DNA of 7,375 nucleotides from Phycisphaerales bacterium. Lineage in GTDB: Bacteria > Planctomycetota > Phycisphaerae > Phycisphaerales > SM1A02. Below, piece by piece: positions 1 to 6,352 of this stretch. The DNA is taken from assembly GCA_007125255.1 (NCBI GenBank), contig SLDM01000464.1:1-7375 (forward strand), given 5' to 3'. The position numbers and the translations under genes were made by a program. The notes below the pieces were generated by a model, which saw only the letters and a list, made by a program, of their open reading frames with translations, made no database searches and was not told where the DNA came from. The stretch's first letter is position 1, and every line of letters starts with the position of its first letter.

Positions 1-954
1 CGCTTCGAGCGAGACTTCGGCCCGATCTTGGGCCGGATTCTCGGCCAGATCCTTTTCCACATCCTTGGCCGGGCCTTCGGCCAGTTCTCCGTGCTCGGCC
101 GGCACGCTCCGGATCACGACACCTCGGCGCTCCAGTTCCTCGCGGGCCGAGGCCTGCGGACCGGCCGCAGCGTCCACCGCGGACCGGGTGGTGTAGATGA
201 TGGTCGGGACTTCCCCGGCGGTGCGGACGATTCGGGCATCGAGGGGCGTTTCAAGCTGCGGGTCGATCACGACCCTTTTCGCGGTTCGGCGCAGCCGCAC
301 GTTTCGTGCCGTCAGCATCGGGTCGTCGCTGAGGACCGTCCCGATGCCGGTCAGGATCGCATCGACGCGGGCCCGGCGGCGGTGGACGGTATGCCGGCTG
401 CGCGGTCCGCTGATCCACTGGCTCTCACCGGTGCGGGTCGCGATGCGGCCGTCGAGGGTCTGCGCCCACTTGGCAATGACCCAGGGCAGTCCGGTCGTGA
501 CCCGGTGGGCGAAGGGGGCGCTGACCCGGATCGCTTCGGGACAGATCCCGCTGACGCGGACCTTGATGCCGGCTTCTTTGAGCCGCTGAATCCCGCCGGA
601 AGCGACCGGGTTGGGATCGGGCCGGGCGATGACGATCTCCCTCACGCCGGCCTGGATGAGTGCTTCGGTGCACGGCCCGGTCCGGCCGGTGTGGTTGCAG
701 GGTTCGAGGGTGACGTACGCCGTCGCGTCCCGGGCGGCGGTGCCGGCACGGCGCAGGGCTTCGATCTCGGCGTGCGGCCCGCCGCAGAACGGATGATACC
801 CCCAGCCGACGACGTGACCCTCCGAATCGATGAGCACACAGCCGACCGGCGGATTGGGCTCGGCCCGTCCCGCCCCCCGTGCGGCCAGGCGGGCCGCCAT
901 CAGCAGGTAGCGGTGATCGGTTTGGGAGGCAATCTCACTCACGGGGAGCGACAT
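1..954 (-). CDS. ribD: Riboflavin biosynthesis protein RibD (bifunctional deaminase/reductase), 3' part outside window
   Basis: This cytoplasmic enzyme deaminates the diamino-pyrimidinone ribosyl phosphate made from GTP, then reduces its ribose with NADPH, giving the precursor used in lumazine synthesis. The 318 visible residues start at ATG 954 and run off the left edge without a stop. The N-terminal zinc deaminase domain (about 14-150) has its ligands intact: H61-A-E63, with E63 the proton shuttle, and C86 and C95 in EPCNHTGRTGPC. The spacing equals that of B. subtilis RibD shifted by 12. The reductase domain begins near 157 with AKWAQTLDGRIATRTGESQW and GIGTVLSDDPMLTAR. Residues about 288-318 are an acidic, repetitive insert where a short variable loop is expected. 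ATG 954 places a normal 13-residue leader before the domain. An in-frame ATG at 1005 would add 17 unconserved residues. A GGAGG lies 15 nt upstream of 954, too far to be a good ribosome site. The gene is divergent from the kinase gene. Confidence 0.95.
   Translation of the reverse strand, partial: MSLPVSEIASQTDHRYLLMAARLAARGAGRAEPNPPVGCVLIDSEGHVVGWGYHPFCGGPHAEIEALRRAGTAARDATAYVTLEPCNHTGRTGPCTEALIQAGVREIVIARPDPNPVASGGIQRLKEAGIKVRVSGICPEAIRVSAPFAHRVTTGLPWVIAKWAQTLDGRIATRTGESQWISGPRSRHTVHRRRARVDAILTGIGTVLSDDPMLTARNVRLRRTAKRVVIDPQLETPLDARIVRTAGEVPTIIYTTRSAVDAAAGPQASAREELERRGVVIRSVPAEHGELAEGPAKDVEKDLAENPAQDRAEVSLEA
25..87 (-). repeat. Duplicated 27-nt coding unit inside ribD
   Basis: Two 27-nt units lie at 87-61 and 51-25 on the minus strand, separated by 9 nt (period 36). 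They encode ELAEGPAKD and DLAENPAQD, with VEK between, and RAEV follows as a possible third, decayed start. The units match at 20 of 27 bases. GGCC recurs through 1-110. They look like an in-frame internal duplication in a surface loop of the reductase domain. The reading frame is kept, so there is no sign that the gene is broken. Confidence 0.7.
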
Positions 955-1004
955 CGTAGCGGAGAGGCGCCTCCATCGACCCGCAAAGGCTCCCCCCGGC
1001 GGCA

Positions 1005-1042
1005 TCACCGGCGATTTCGTTCGGGTCCGCTCCTGCCGGTGA
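1005..1042. repeat. 8-bp inverted repeat in the divergent intergenic region
   Basis: TCACCGGC (1005-1012) and GCCGGTGA (1035-1042) are perfect reverse complements separated by 22 bp. Their centres are 30 bp apart, close to three helical turns. It could be a two-site operator shared by ribD and the kinase gene, or a stem-loop in the leader RNA of either. The sequence alone does not decide. In GC-rich DNA an 8-bp repeat can occur by chance. Confidence 0.35.
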
Positions 1043-1073
1043 AGCGGGGGCGTCGAAGCGTCGATGTTTGGCA

Positions 1074-1104
1074 AGAGCCCCCGACAGAACCGGGGCGGGG
1101 CTTT
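1074..1104 (+). terminator. Terminator- or attenuator-like hairpin upstream of the kinase gene
   Basis: AGAGCCCC (1074-1081) can pair with GGGGCTTT (1097-1104), with one G-U pair, over a 15-nt loop; only CTCTGC follows, so the U-tract is weak. The same C-run can instead pair as CCCCG (1079-1083) with CGGGG (1091-1095). GCCCCCG (1077-1083) can also pair with CGGGGGC upstream (1045-1051). These exclusive pairings resemble an attenuator, but GC-rich sequence makes such alternatives common. No upstream plus-strand gene needs a terminator here. Confidence 0.25.
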
Positions 1105-1131
1105 CTCTGCGCCGCCTGAGTGAGATCAGCC

Positions 1132-4100
1132 ATGGCAACCGACAAGACCAGGACGTTGTTACTGCTCGGCGCAAGCGAGGGGATGCCGACACTACCGGTC
1201 GGCGTGAGAAGTCCGCTTGAACGGGAGGGGTGGCGCATTCTCAGGGCCGACGGAGCGGATGCGGCGCCGCTCGTGCAAGACCTTGAGGAAGAGGACGCGG
1301 CGCCGGATCTGATTCTTGTTCGCCTGCCGGCGAGCCGCGGCGCGGAAGAAGAGGAGAACATGTCGCAGTGGATGCGATCGCTGGGAAGCATGAAGGAGCG
1401 ATCGAAGGTCACCGTGATACTCTGGCTGGAGGCAAGCTGCTCTCCCGAATGCCTTCTGCAGGCCAAGCGGGCCGGGGCGGATGATGTCCTCATCGACGGG
1501 TTCACGGCCGTGGAGTTGCTCGGTCGCTGGCTCTCGTGCCGGGGGGCCGGCCGAACCGGCGGCATCGCATCCGTCCCGCCGCGGCGACCGGATGAGGAGC
1601 CGACCCGATGCGAGCGCCTGGCGGAACTCTGCGCCTACGCGCCGTGTGTCTACTTTCACAGCCCCGGAGACCAGACGGCACCGATGGTCGTGCTGGAGGG
1701 CGATCTGCCGGCGCTGATCGGCTCACCAGAATCCCCGGGGCAGACGGAGACCTGCCTGTGGGAGCTGATCCACCAGGACGATCGGCAACACGTTCTGGAT
1801 GTGATGCGGGCCGCCTGCTTGACCGGCGCGCCGTACGACCTCGAGTACCGGCTCTGTCTGCCCGATCGTTCCGAGCCGGTGATCCGGGAGCGGGGGCAGT
1901 GGGGGCGGGAAGATGGCGGCACCGCAAGGGCGCGCCGCGGGATCATGATGAACGTCAGCGACGGTCATGAACTTGAAACCGAGCGGCGGCAGGCGGTCGA
2001 CCACCTGGTGGAACGGGTGAAAGAGTTGCGCACCATCGAACGCGTCGTTGAAGTACTCGAGTCCGGGCCGCAGAAATTCGAGGACGTCTTCGGAGCGCTC
2101 GTCAAGGTTCTTCCCGATGGCTGGAAGAACCCGTCGCAGACCGGAGCACGAATCTCCTTCGGAGATCACGTCTTCTGCTCACCCGGCTTCGTGGCCTCCG
2201 AGCACACCCTGTGCGAGCGATTCTCCGATGCCGCTCACCGGCCGGTGGTGTTCGAAATCTCGGTCGATCCGGATCAGCGGCACCCGCCTCAGGATCCGTT
2301 CGTGCAAGAAGAGAAGCGGCTGCTTCGCCTGATTGCCAGCGTGGTACGTGCCTGGATGCGATGGCGCCAGGCCGAGGTGGCGCTGCGCGACAGCGCCGCG
2401 AGCTACCGCGTGCTGGCCGAGAGCAGTCTCGACGCGATCTCGCTGCACGATGCGGACGGCCGCTATACCTACGCATCGCCGGCCGCGCGGACCATGTTCG
2501 GATATGAGCCGGAGGAACTGATCGGCAGGAACCCCTACGACTACATCCATGCCGCAGATCGGAATATCGTTCGCACCAGTCACGAAGCCATTCTGAGAGA
2601 AGGCGAAACGTATCCCGTCACGTACCGCATCAGACACGCATCGGGTCACTACGTCTGGATCGAGACGACGGTGCGCACCACGGCCCCGGCGCGCGCGGGA
2701 GACGATGTGATGATCGTGGCCGTCAGCCGCGATGTCACGATTCGGAAGCTGACCGAAGACGCCCTTCGCGGCAGCGAACTGATGTTGCGTGAGCAGCGCG
2801 AGGTCCTGCAGCAGATCATCGCGAACATCCCGCATGCCGTGTCGTGGAAGGACGTGCATGGCCGCTATCTCGGTGGCAACGATCGTTTCGCCGCGCTGGC
2901 TGGTGTTGAAAGCATCGATGTGATCGTTGATCGAGTGGAAGGGCAACTCAGCTGGCCCGGAGACCAGGCCGAAGTATTCCGGCAACGCGACGAGCTGCTT
3001 CTGCGGACGGGCGAGCCGCAGCTCGATCGGGAGGAGGTTCTGCGCACCGCGGATGGTCAGGTGCTTACCATGCTGAGCAGTCGCGTACCGTGGCGGAACT
3101 CGCAAGGCGACATCGTCGGTGTGCTGTGCATTCATGCCGACATTACGGAACGAAAGCGCAGCGAGCTGGAACTGCGAGCAAGTGAGGCCAAACTGCATGC
3201 GATCACGTCGCAGTTGCCCGCGGCCGTCTGGACGACCGACCCGTCCCTGAGGCTCACGTCCCTCAATGGGGCCATGATCAGCCGGTTTGTGCCGAGCCGG
3301 ATCTGCCTGATTGATCAGCCCGTGACCGAACTGATCGAATCCTGCAGTGGAGAAGGACAGTCGGCGGTCATCGAGGCCCACCGGCGCGCGCTGCGCGGCC
3401 AGTCCGTCAGCTTTTCTCAGACGTGGGACGACAGTGAGGTTGACATCATGGTGGAGCCGCTGCACGGGCAGCGGGATGAGATCATGGGATGCCTCGCGCT
3501 CGTCCTGGACGTGACCGAACGTGCTCAGACGCGCAAACTGGAAGAGGAACGAAGTCACCTCCAGGACGCCGTCGGCGCGATGGAGCAGGTCCTGGGCGTG
3601 ATCGGCCATGAACTCCGAACGCCGTTGACCGGCCTCCGCGCGATGTCGGAGTTTCTCCTTTCTGAGATCGAGTCGCCCGAACACGGGAACTTCCTGCGCA
3701 GCATCAACGACGAGGTTGTGCGCATGTCGGGCATGGTCAACAATCTGCTCGAAGCGGCGCGGATCAACAGCGGGCTGGCGCATTGGAACTGGACCATCGG
3801 CTCCGTCCGTGAACTGGTCGAAGGCGCTCTGGGTCTTATCCAGCCGACGATCGATTCGAGCCGTGTCCGGCTCCTGCACTCGGTCGATGTCTCCTGCGAT
3901 GAGATCGCCTGTGACGAGGACGCGATCCACCGCCTGCTGGTGAACCTGCTGAGCAATTCAGCCAAGTACACCTCCGGAGGCTGCATCGAACTCGCGGTGC
4001 GCGAACTGCACGAAGAAGGGTGGCGATGGATCGAGTTCGTCGTTCGTGACGACGGGGAGGGCATCCCGCCGGAGACCGTCAGGAAGCTCGGGGTCGCCTT

Positions 4101-4323
4101 TGCCCTGAACTCGGGCGTGGTCGGTTCGAGTCACGTACGCGGCAGCGGGCTGGGCCTGTCGATCTGTCGCGGGATTGCGCACGCCCACGGCGGGCGAATC
4201 AGTGTTGATTCAACGGTAGGTGAGGGTACAACGTTTACGGTGCGAATCAGGGCAGATCTTGCCGGGCCGGCGGAATCATCCGCCGGAATCTGTCCAATCG
4301 AGCAAGAGGGTCAACATGGCTAA
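1132..4323 (+). CDS. Soluble multi-PAS sensor histidine kinase with N-terminal pseudo-receiver
   Basis: This 1063-residue cytoplasmic kinase has no signal peptide or membrane span. Residues 1-130 resemble a receiver, but R64 replaces the phospho-accepting Asp (DLILVRLP) and D122 the usual Lys. A PAS-like fold covers about 160-285. A GAF-like module follows at about 296-420, starting VKELRTIERV. Three clear PAS/PAC units lie at about 423-540, 552-677 and 684-803, each ending in a PAC-like D-V/I-T segment. The kinase core has the phospho-acceptor His826 (IGHELRTPL), the N box (NLLSNSAKYT, N938 and N942), G1 (DDGEGIP, D973) and G2 (GSGLGLS, 1004-1010), all intact. The F box is replaced by GVAFALNSGVVG. 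An in-frame TGA at 1117 limits the start to GTG 1120 or ATG 1132. I chose 1132, with a weak GAGTGAG about 7 nt upstream. Its likely partner is the overlapping downstream receiver-HDOD gene. The signal sensed is unknown. Confidence 0.93.
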   Translation: MATDKTRTLLLLGASEGMPTLPVGVRSPLEREGWRILRADGADAAPLVQDLEEEDAAPDLILVRLPASRGAEEEENMSQWMRSLGSMKERSKVTVILWLEASCSPECLLQAKRAGADDVLIDGFTAVELLGRWLSCRGAGRTGGIASVPPRRPDEEPTRCERLAELCAYAPCVYFHSPGDQTAPMVVLEGDLPALIGSPESPGQTETCLWELIHQDDRQHVLDVMRAACLTGAPYDLEYRLCLPDRSEPVIRERGQWGREDGGTARARRGIMMNVSDGHELETERRQAVDHLVERVKELRTIERVVEVLESGPQKFEDVFGALVKVLPDGWKNPSQTGARISFGDHVFCSPGFVASEHTLCERFSDAAHRPVVFEISVDPDQRHPPQDPFVQEEKRLLRLIASVVRAWMRWRQAEVALRDSAASYRVLAESSLDAISLHDADGRYTYASPAARTMFGYEPEELIGRNPYDYIHAADRNIVRTSHEAILREGETYPVTYRIRHASGHYVWIETTVRTTAPARAGDDVMIVAVSRDVTIRKLTEDALRGSELMLREQREVLQQIIANIPHAVSWKDVHGRYLGGNDRFAALAGVESIDVIVDRVEGQLSWPGDQAEVFRQRDELLLRTGEPQLDREEVLRTADGQVLTMLSSRVPWRNSQGDIVGVLCIHADITERKRSELELRASEAKLHAITSQLPAAVWTTDPSLRLTSLNGAMISRFVPSRICLIDQPVTELIESCSGEGQSAVIEAHRRALRGQSVSFSQTWDDSEVDIMVEPLHGQRDEIMGCLALVLDVTERAQTRKLEEERSHLQDAVGAMEQVLGVIGHELRTPLTGLRAMSEFLLSEIESPEHGNFLRSINDEVVRMSGMVNNLLEAARINSGLAHWNWTIGSVRELVEGALGLIQPTIDSSRVRLLHSVDVSCDEIACDEDAIHRLLVNLLSNSAKYTSGGCIELAVRELHEEGWRWIEFVVRDDGEGIPPETVRKLGVAFALNSGVVGSSHVRGSGLGLSICRGIAHAHGGRISVDSTVGEGTTFTVRIRADLAGPAESSAGICPIEQEGQHG
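4267..4286 (+). promoter_or_regulatory. 8-bp hairpin just before the ribosome site of the receiver-HDOD gene
   Basis: CCGGCGGA (4267-4274) and TCCGCCGG (4279-4286) form a perfect 8-bp stem with an ATCA loop. It lies in the last codons of the kinase gene, after the ATPase domain has ended (residues about 1046-1052), and 18 nt before the AGAGGG of the next gene. No U-run follows, so it is not a standard terminator. It could set relative expression of the two genes through mRNA processing or ribosome access. That role is inferred. Confidence 0.4.
4305..4310 (+). promoter_or_regulatory. Ribosome binding site of the receiver-HDOD gene
   Basis: AGAGGG lies 5 nt before ATG 4316, inside the end of the kinase gene. 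It is the best Shine-Dalgarno match at any start in the window and fixes this start. The start and the kinase stop overlap as ATGGCTAA (4316-4323), a layout typical of translational coupling. Confidence 0.75.
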
Positions 4324-6196
4324 GATTTTGATCGTCGAGGACTCTGCCGTCATCAGTCAGCCCATTGCCGCCACGCTGAAGCGGGAAGGGTACGACGCCG
4401 TGATCGCGGAGCACGGACAGGACGCGATCACGAAGATGGCGGACGGTTTGCCGGATGTCATTCTGCTCGACCTCGCCATGCCGGTCATGGACGGCTTGAC
4501 CTTCCTGAAGACGATACGCGCCAACAGCCGGACGAGCGCGGTTCCGGTCATCGTGCTGTCCGCCGTCACCGAGAAGCCGAAGATCGTCCACGCGGTCAAG
4601 CTCGGAATCCAATCGTACCTGCTCAAGAGCCGATTCTCGCTGCAGGAACTGCTGCAGCAGATTGAAGCGTGCATTCAGGGAAAGGCGAACATCAAGCCGG
4701 CCCCTTCCGAGACGCCCGCCCCGACCGATGGCAGTCCTCCCGAAGCCAGGATGGCGGTTGCGAAACCCGCCGGCAATGACGCTGCGCTGTCGCCGGCCGC
4801 GGACGCCGCATCGCCCCCCGACCCGGCTCACGGAGCGGCGCCGGCGAATCCGGTTGCAGCTCAAATGCCCGAGGATCCCCTTGAGGCGTTGAAGTCGATC
4901 AAGTCGCTGATGACCCGGTCGGAAGTCATGGAGCAGATTGAATCGAATGCCGAGCTGAAGGGGATGTCGCCCGCCGTGACGCAGGTGCTCAAGCTGACCG
5001 GCAATTCCCGGTGTTCGATCGAACAGGTCGCCAGAGCGATCAGTACCGACCACGGCATGGCGCTCAAGATTCTCAAGCTCGCCAACTCAGCGGTTTATAC
5101 CCGCGGCGAGCCGGTTGATTCCGTGCAGATGGCGGTCATGCGGATCGGGCTGGATCAGATTCGGCAAACTGTGCTCAACATCGCGGTCGTTGAGCAGTTC
5201 AGCTCCAGTTCGGTCGGTGGAATCGACATCGGACAGTTCTGGGAGCACGCCATCGCGACCGGGTTCATTGCCTCCGAACTGGCTTACTCGCGGCAGGAAA
5301 AGGACATTGACAGCGCGTTCACGATGGGACTGCTGCACGACATCGGTCGGGTGTTCTTCGCCGATCAGTTCGGAGAGATCTATCAACAGGTCCTGGAAAC
5401 GGCGGAGAAGCTTCAGCTGCCGGTGGAACAGGTTGAAGCGCGCATGCTGCTCTACACCCACGCTGATGTCATGGATCGCATTCTGCACGGCTGGAAGTTC
5501 CCGAAACAGCTCATCAACCCCGTGGTGTTCCACCACCTCTCGGCGGGAAACATCCGCCGCAGTGCGCCGCGACAGACGACGGAAGTCGCCTCACTCGGGT
5601 TGGCCAACCGTCTCGCGCACGCCATGATGCTTGGCAGCAGCGGCAACGAAACGATCTATCCGATTCACGATCTCTGCGAACTGCTGAAGCTCGACCCGAA
5701 GGTACTGACCACGATCCGGGGCAAAGTGCGCGATGAGTGTGACAAGGTCAAATTCGCGCTGCTCGCCAACGCGAATATGGGGGCGTGGACACCGTTGCGG
5801 CAGGTGCACCAGGAGGAGTTACAGACTGAGTTCAGACCGCTCTTTGCCAGTTCGGTTCCCGGATTCGATGCCTTCGGCATCTTCTGCGAAGAACTCGCCG
5901 CCACACCGTTCGCCGATGAGGAGGCGGAAGCCGAGAAACCGAATATCGGGGTCATCCATATCTCCAACGCGCGGGAGCGCGTGGCGGCGACGAGTGCGTA
6001 TCGCGCGGCGGAGGGTCAGGCGGGGGTCACCGGGCTTCCGCTGATCGTGCTGTCGCCGGCGGGCAAACTGATGCCGGAGTCATCGCTGATCAACGACCGC
6101 CGGGTCCGGTCGATCGCGACCCCGTTCCGAATCGCCCGGTTCATTGATGCGGTCAATCGGCTGAGTGGATCGGCCGATCAGCAGAAGGCGGCCTGA
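4316..6196 (+). CDS. Response regulator: receiver, HDOD domain and C-terminal pseudo-receiver
   Basis: This is a 626-residue soluble output protein. The N-terminal receiver (1-122) is complete: acidic pair E8/D9, phospho-acceptor D52 in VILLDLAMP, S82 in VIVLS, and K104 in YLLKSRF, with Ser in place of the usual Pro after the Lys. A disordered Ala/Pro-rich linker follows (about 124-195). The HDOD domain spans about 205-430, with ILKLANSAVY, FWEHAIATG, GLLHDIGRVFF and VVFHHLS. The HD-type residues H311, H341, D342, H382, H406 and H407 are all present; HDOD proteins are usually thought non-catalytic, so metal binding is open. Residues about 543-620 look like a second receiver remnant (LPLIVLS, then SIATPF), with T602 where Lys belongs and no obvious acceptor Asp. 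The protein should accept phosphate from the kinase whose gene it overlaps by 8 bp. It has no DNA-binding domain, so output is probably by protein contact. Confidence 0.92.
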   Translation: MAKILIVEDSAVISQPIAATLKREGYDAVIAEHGQDAITKMADGLPDVILLDLAMPVMDGLTFLKTIRANSRTSAVPVIVLSAVTEKPKIVHAVKLGIQSYLLKSRFSLQELLQQIEACIQGKANIKPAPSETPAPTDGSPPEARMAVAKPAGNDAALSPAADAASPPDPAHGAAPANPVAAQMPEDPLEALKSIKSLMTRSEVMEQIESNAELKGMSPAVTQVLKLTGNSRCSIEQVARAISTDHGMALKILKLANSAVYTRGEPVDSVQMAVMRIGLDQIRQTVLNIAVVEQFSSSSVGGIDIGQFWEHAIATGFIASELAYSRQEKDIDSAFTMGLLHDIGRVFFADQFGEIYQQVLETAEKLQLPVEQVEARMLLYTHADVMDRILHGWKFPKQLINPVVFHHLSAGNIRRSAPRQTTEVASLGLANRLAHAMMLGSSGNETIYPIHDLCELLKLDPKVLTTIRGKVRDECDKVKFALLANANMGAWTPLRQVHQEELQTEFRPLFASSVPGFDAFGIFCEELAATPFADEEAEAEKPNIGVIHISNARERVAATSAYRAAEGQAGVTGLPLIVLSPAGKLMPESSLINDRRVRSIATPFRIARFIDAVNRLSGSADQQKAA

Positions 6197-6352
6197 CGGG
6201 TCCGCGGGCTGAACCGAAATCCGGAGCGGCTGTCCGGTGATTGCGCAGGCTCGTTTGCATTGGCCTATCATGTCGCGGATTGCAGGGCCCGCCGCTGAAT
6301 GCCCGAGCCCGTCTGTTTCTCTGATCCCGAACTGTTCAGGATGCCGTCACTG
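6197..6352. other. Intergenic region before pdhA
   Basis: The 156-bp gap follows the two-component pair and precedes pdhA on the same strand. It contains a weak promoter candidate and a weak 5-bp hairpin, but no clear terminator. Two further in-frame ATGs of pdhA (6299 and 6341) fall in its right half, so the true gap may be as short as 102 bp. Confidence 0.5.
6241..6271 (+). promoter_or_regulatory. Candidate sigma-70 type promoter for pdhA
   Basis: TATCAT (6266-6271) matches five of six -10 positions. TTGCGC (6241-6246) matches only the first half of a -35 box, at a long 19-bp spacing. Placement before pdhA and after the stop of the previous gene fits, but the match is weak. Confidence 0.25.

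Larger units (their letters stand above)
955..1131. other. Intergenic region between divergent ribD and kinase gene
   Basis: The 177-bp gap separates two divergently transcribed genes, so it should hold both promoters. I could not find a convincing -35/-10 pair on either strand. It does hold an inverted repeat (1005-1042), a GC-rich hairpin (1074-1104) and a short direct repeat, GCGTCGA, at 1050-1056 and 1058-1064. No small gene on either strand has supporting features. Confidence 0.6.

Noticed and set aside
1050..1064. Direct repeat GCGTCGA at 8-bp spacing
   Set aside because: Two 7-bp copies in GC-rich DNA are easily chance, and no further copies follow.
28..1119. 363-codon open frame on the plus strand opposite ribD
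   Set aside because: It is rich in Gly, Arg, Asp and Pro, has no recognisable domain, and lies antisense to a clear RibD. GC-rich genes with biased third positions often leave such open frames.
955..1131. FMN riboswitch upstream of ribD
   Set aside because: I looked on the minus strand for the conserved FMN-box segments and did not find them. Some hairpins are present but do not match.
2179..3930. 583-codon open frame on the minus strand inside the kinase gene
   Set aside because: The length is striking, but it is fully antisense to PAS and HisKA domains with intact motifs. Its own translation shows no family motif. It is best explained as a codon-bias shadow.
4220..4315. Longer upstream start for the receiver-HDOD protein
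   Set aside because: The added 32 residues read through the end of the kinase ATPase domain in another frame. The receiver fold begins at once after ATG 4316, which has a good ribosome site.
6221..6237. CCGGA/TCCGG hairpin after the receiver-HDOD gene as a terminator
   Set aside because: The stem has only 5 bp with a 7-nt loop and no U-run after it. It is too weak to call.
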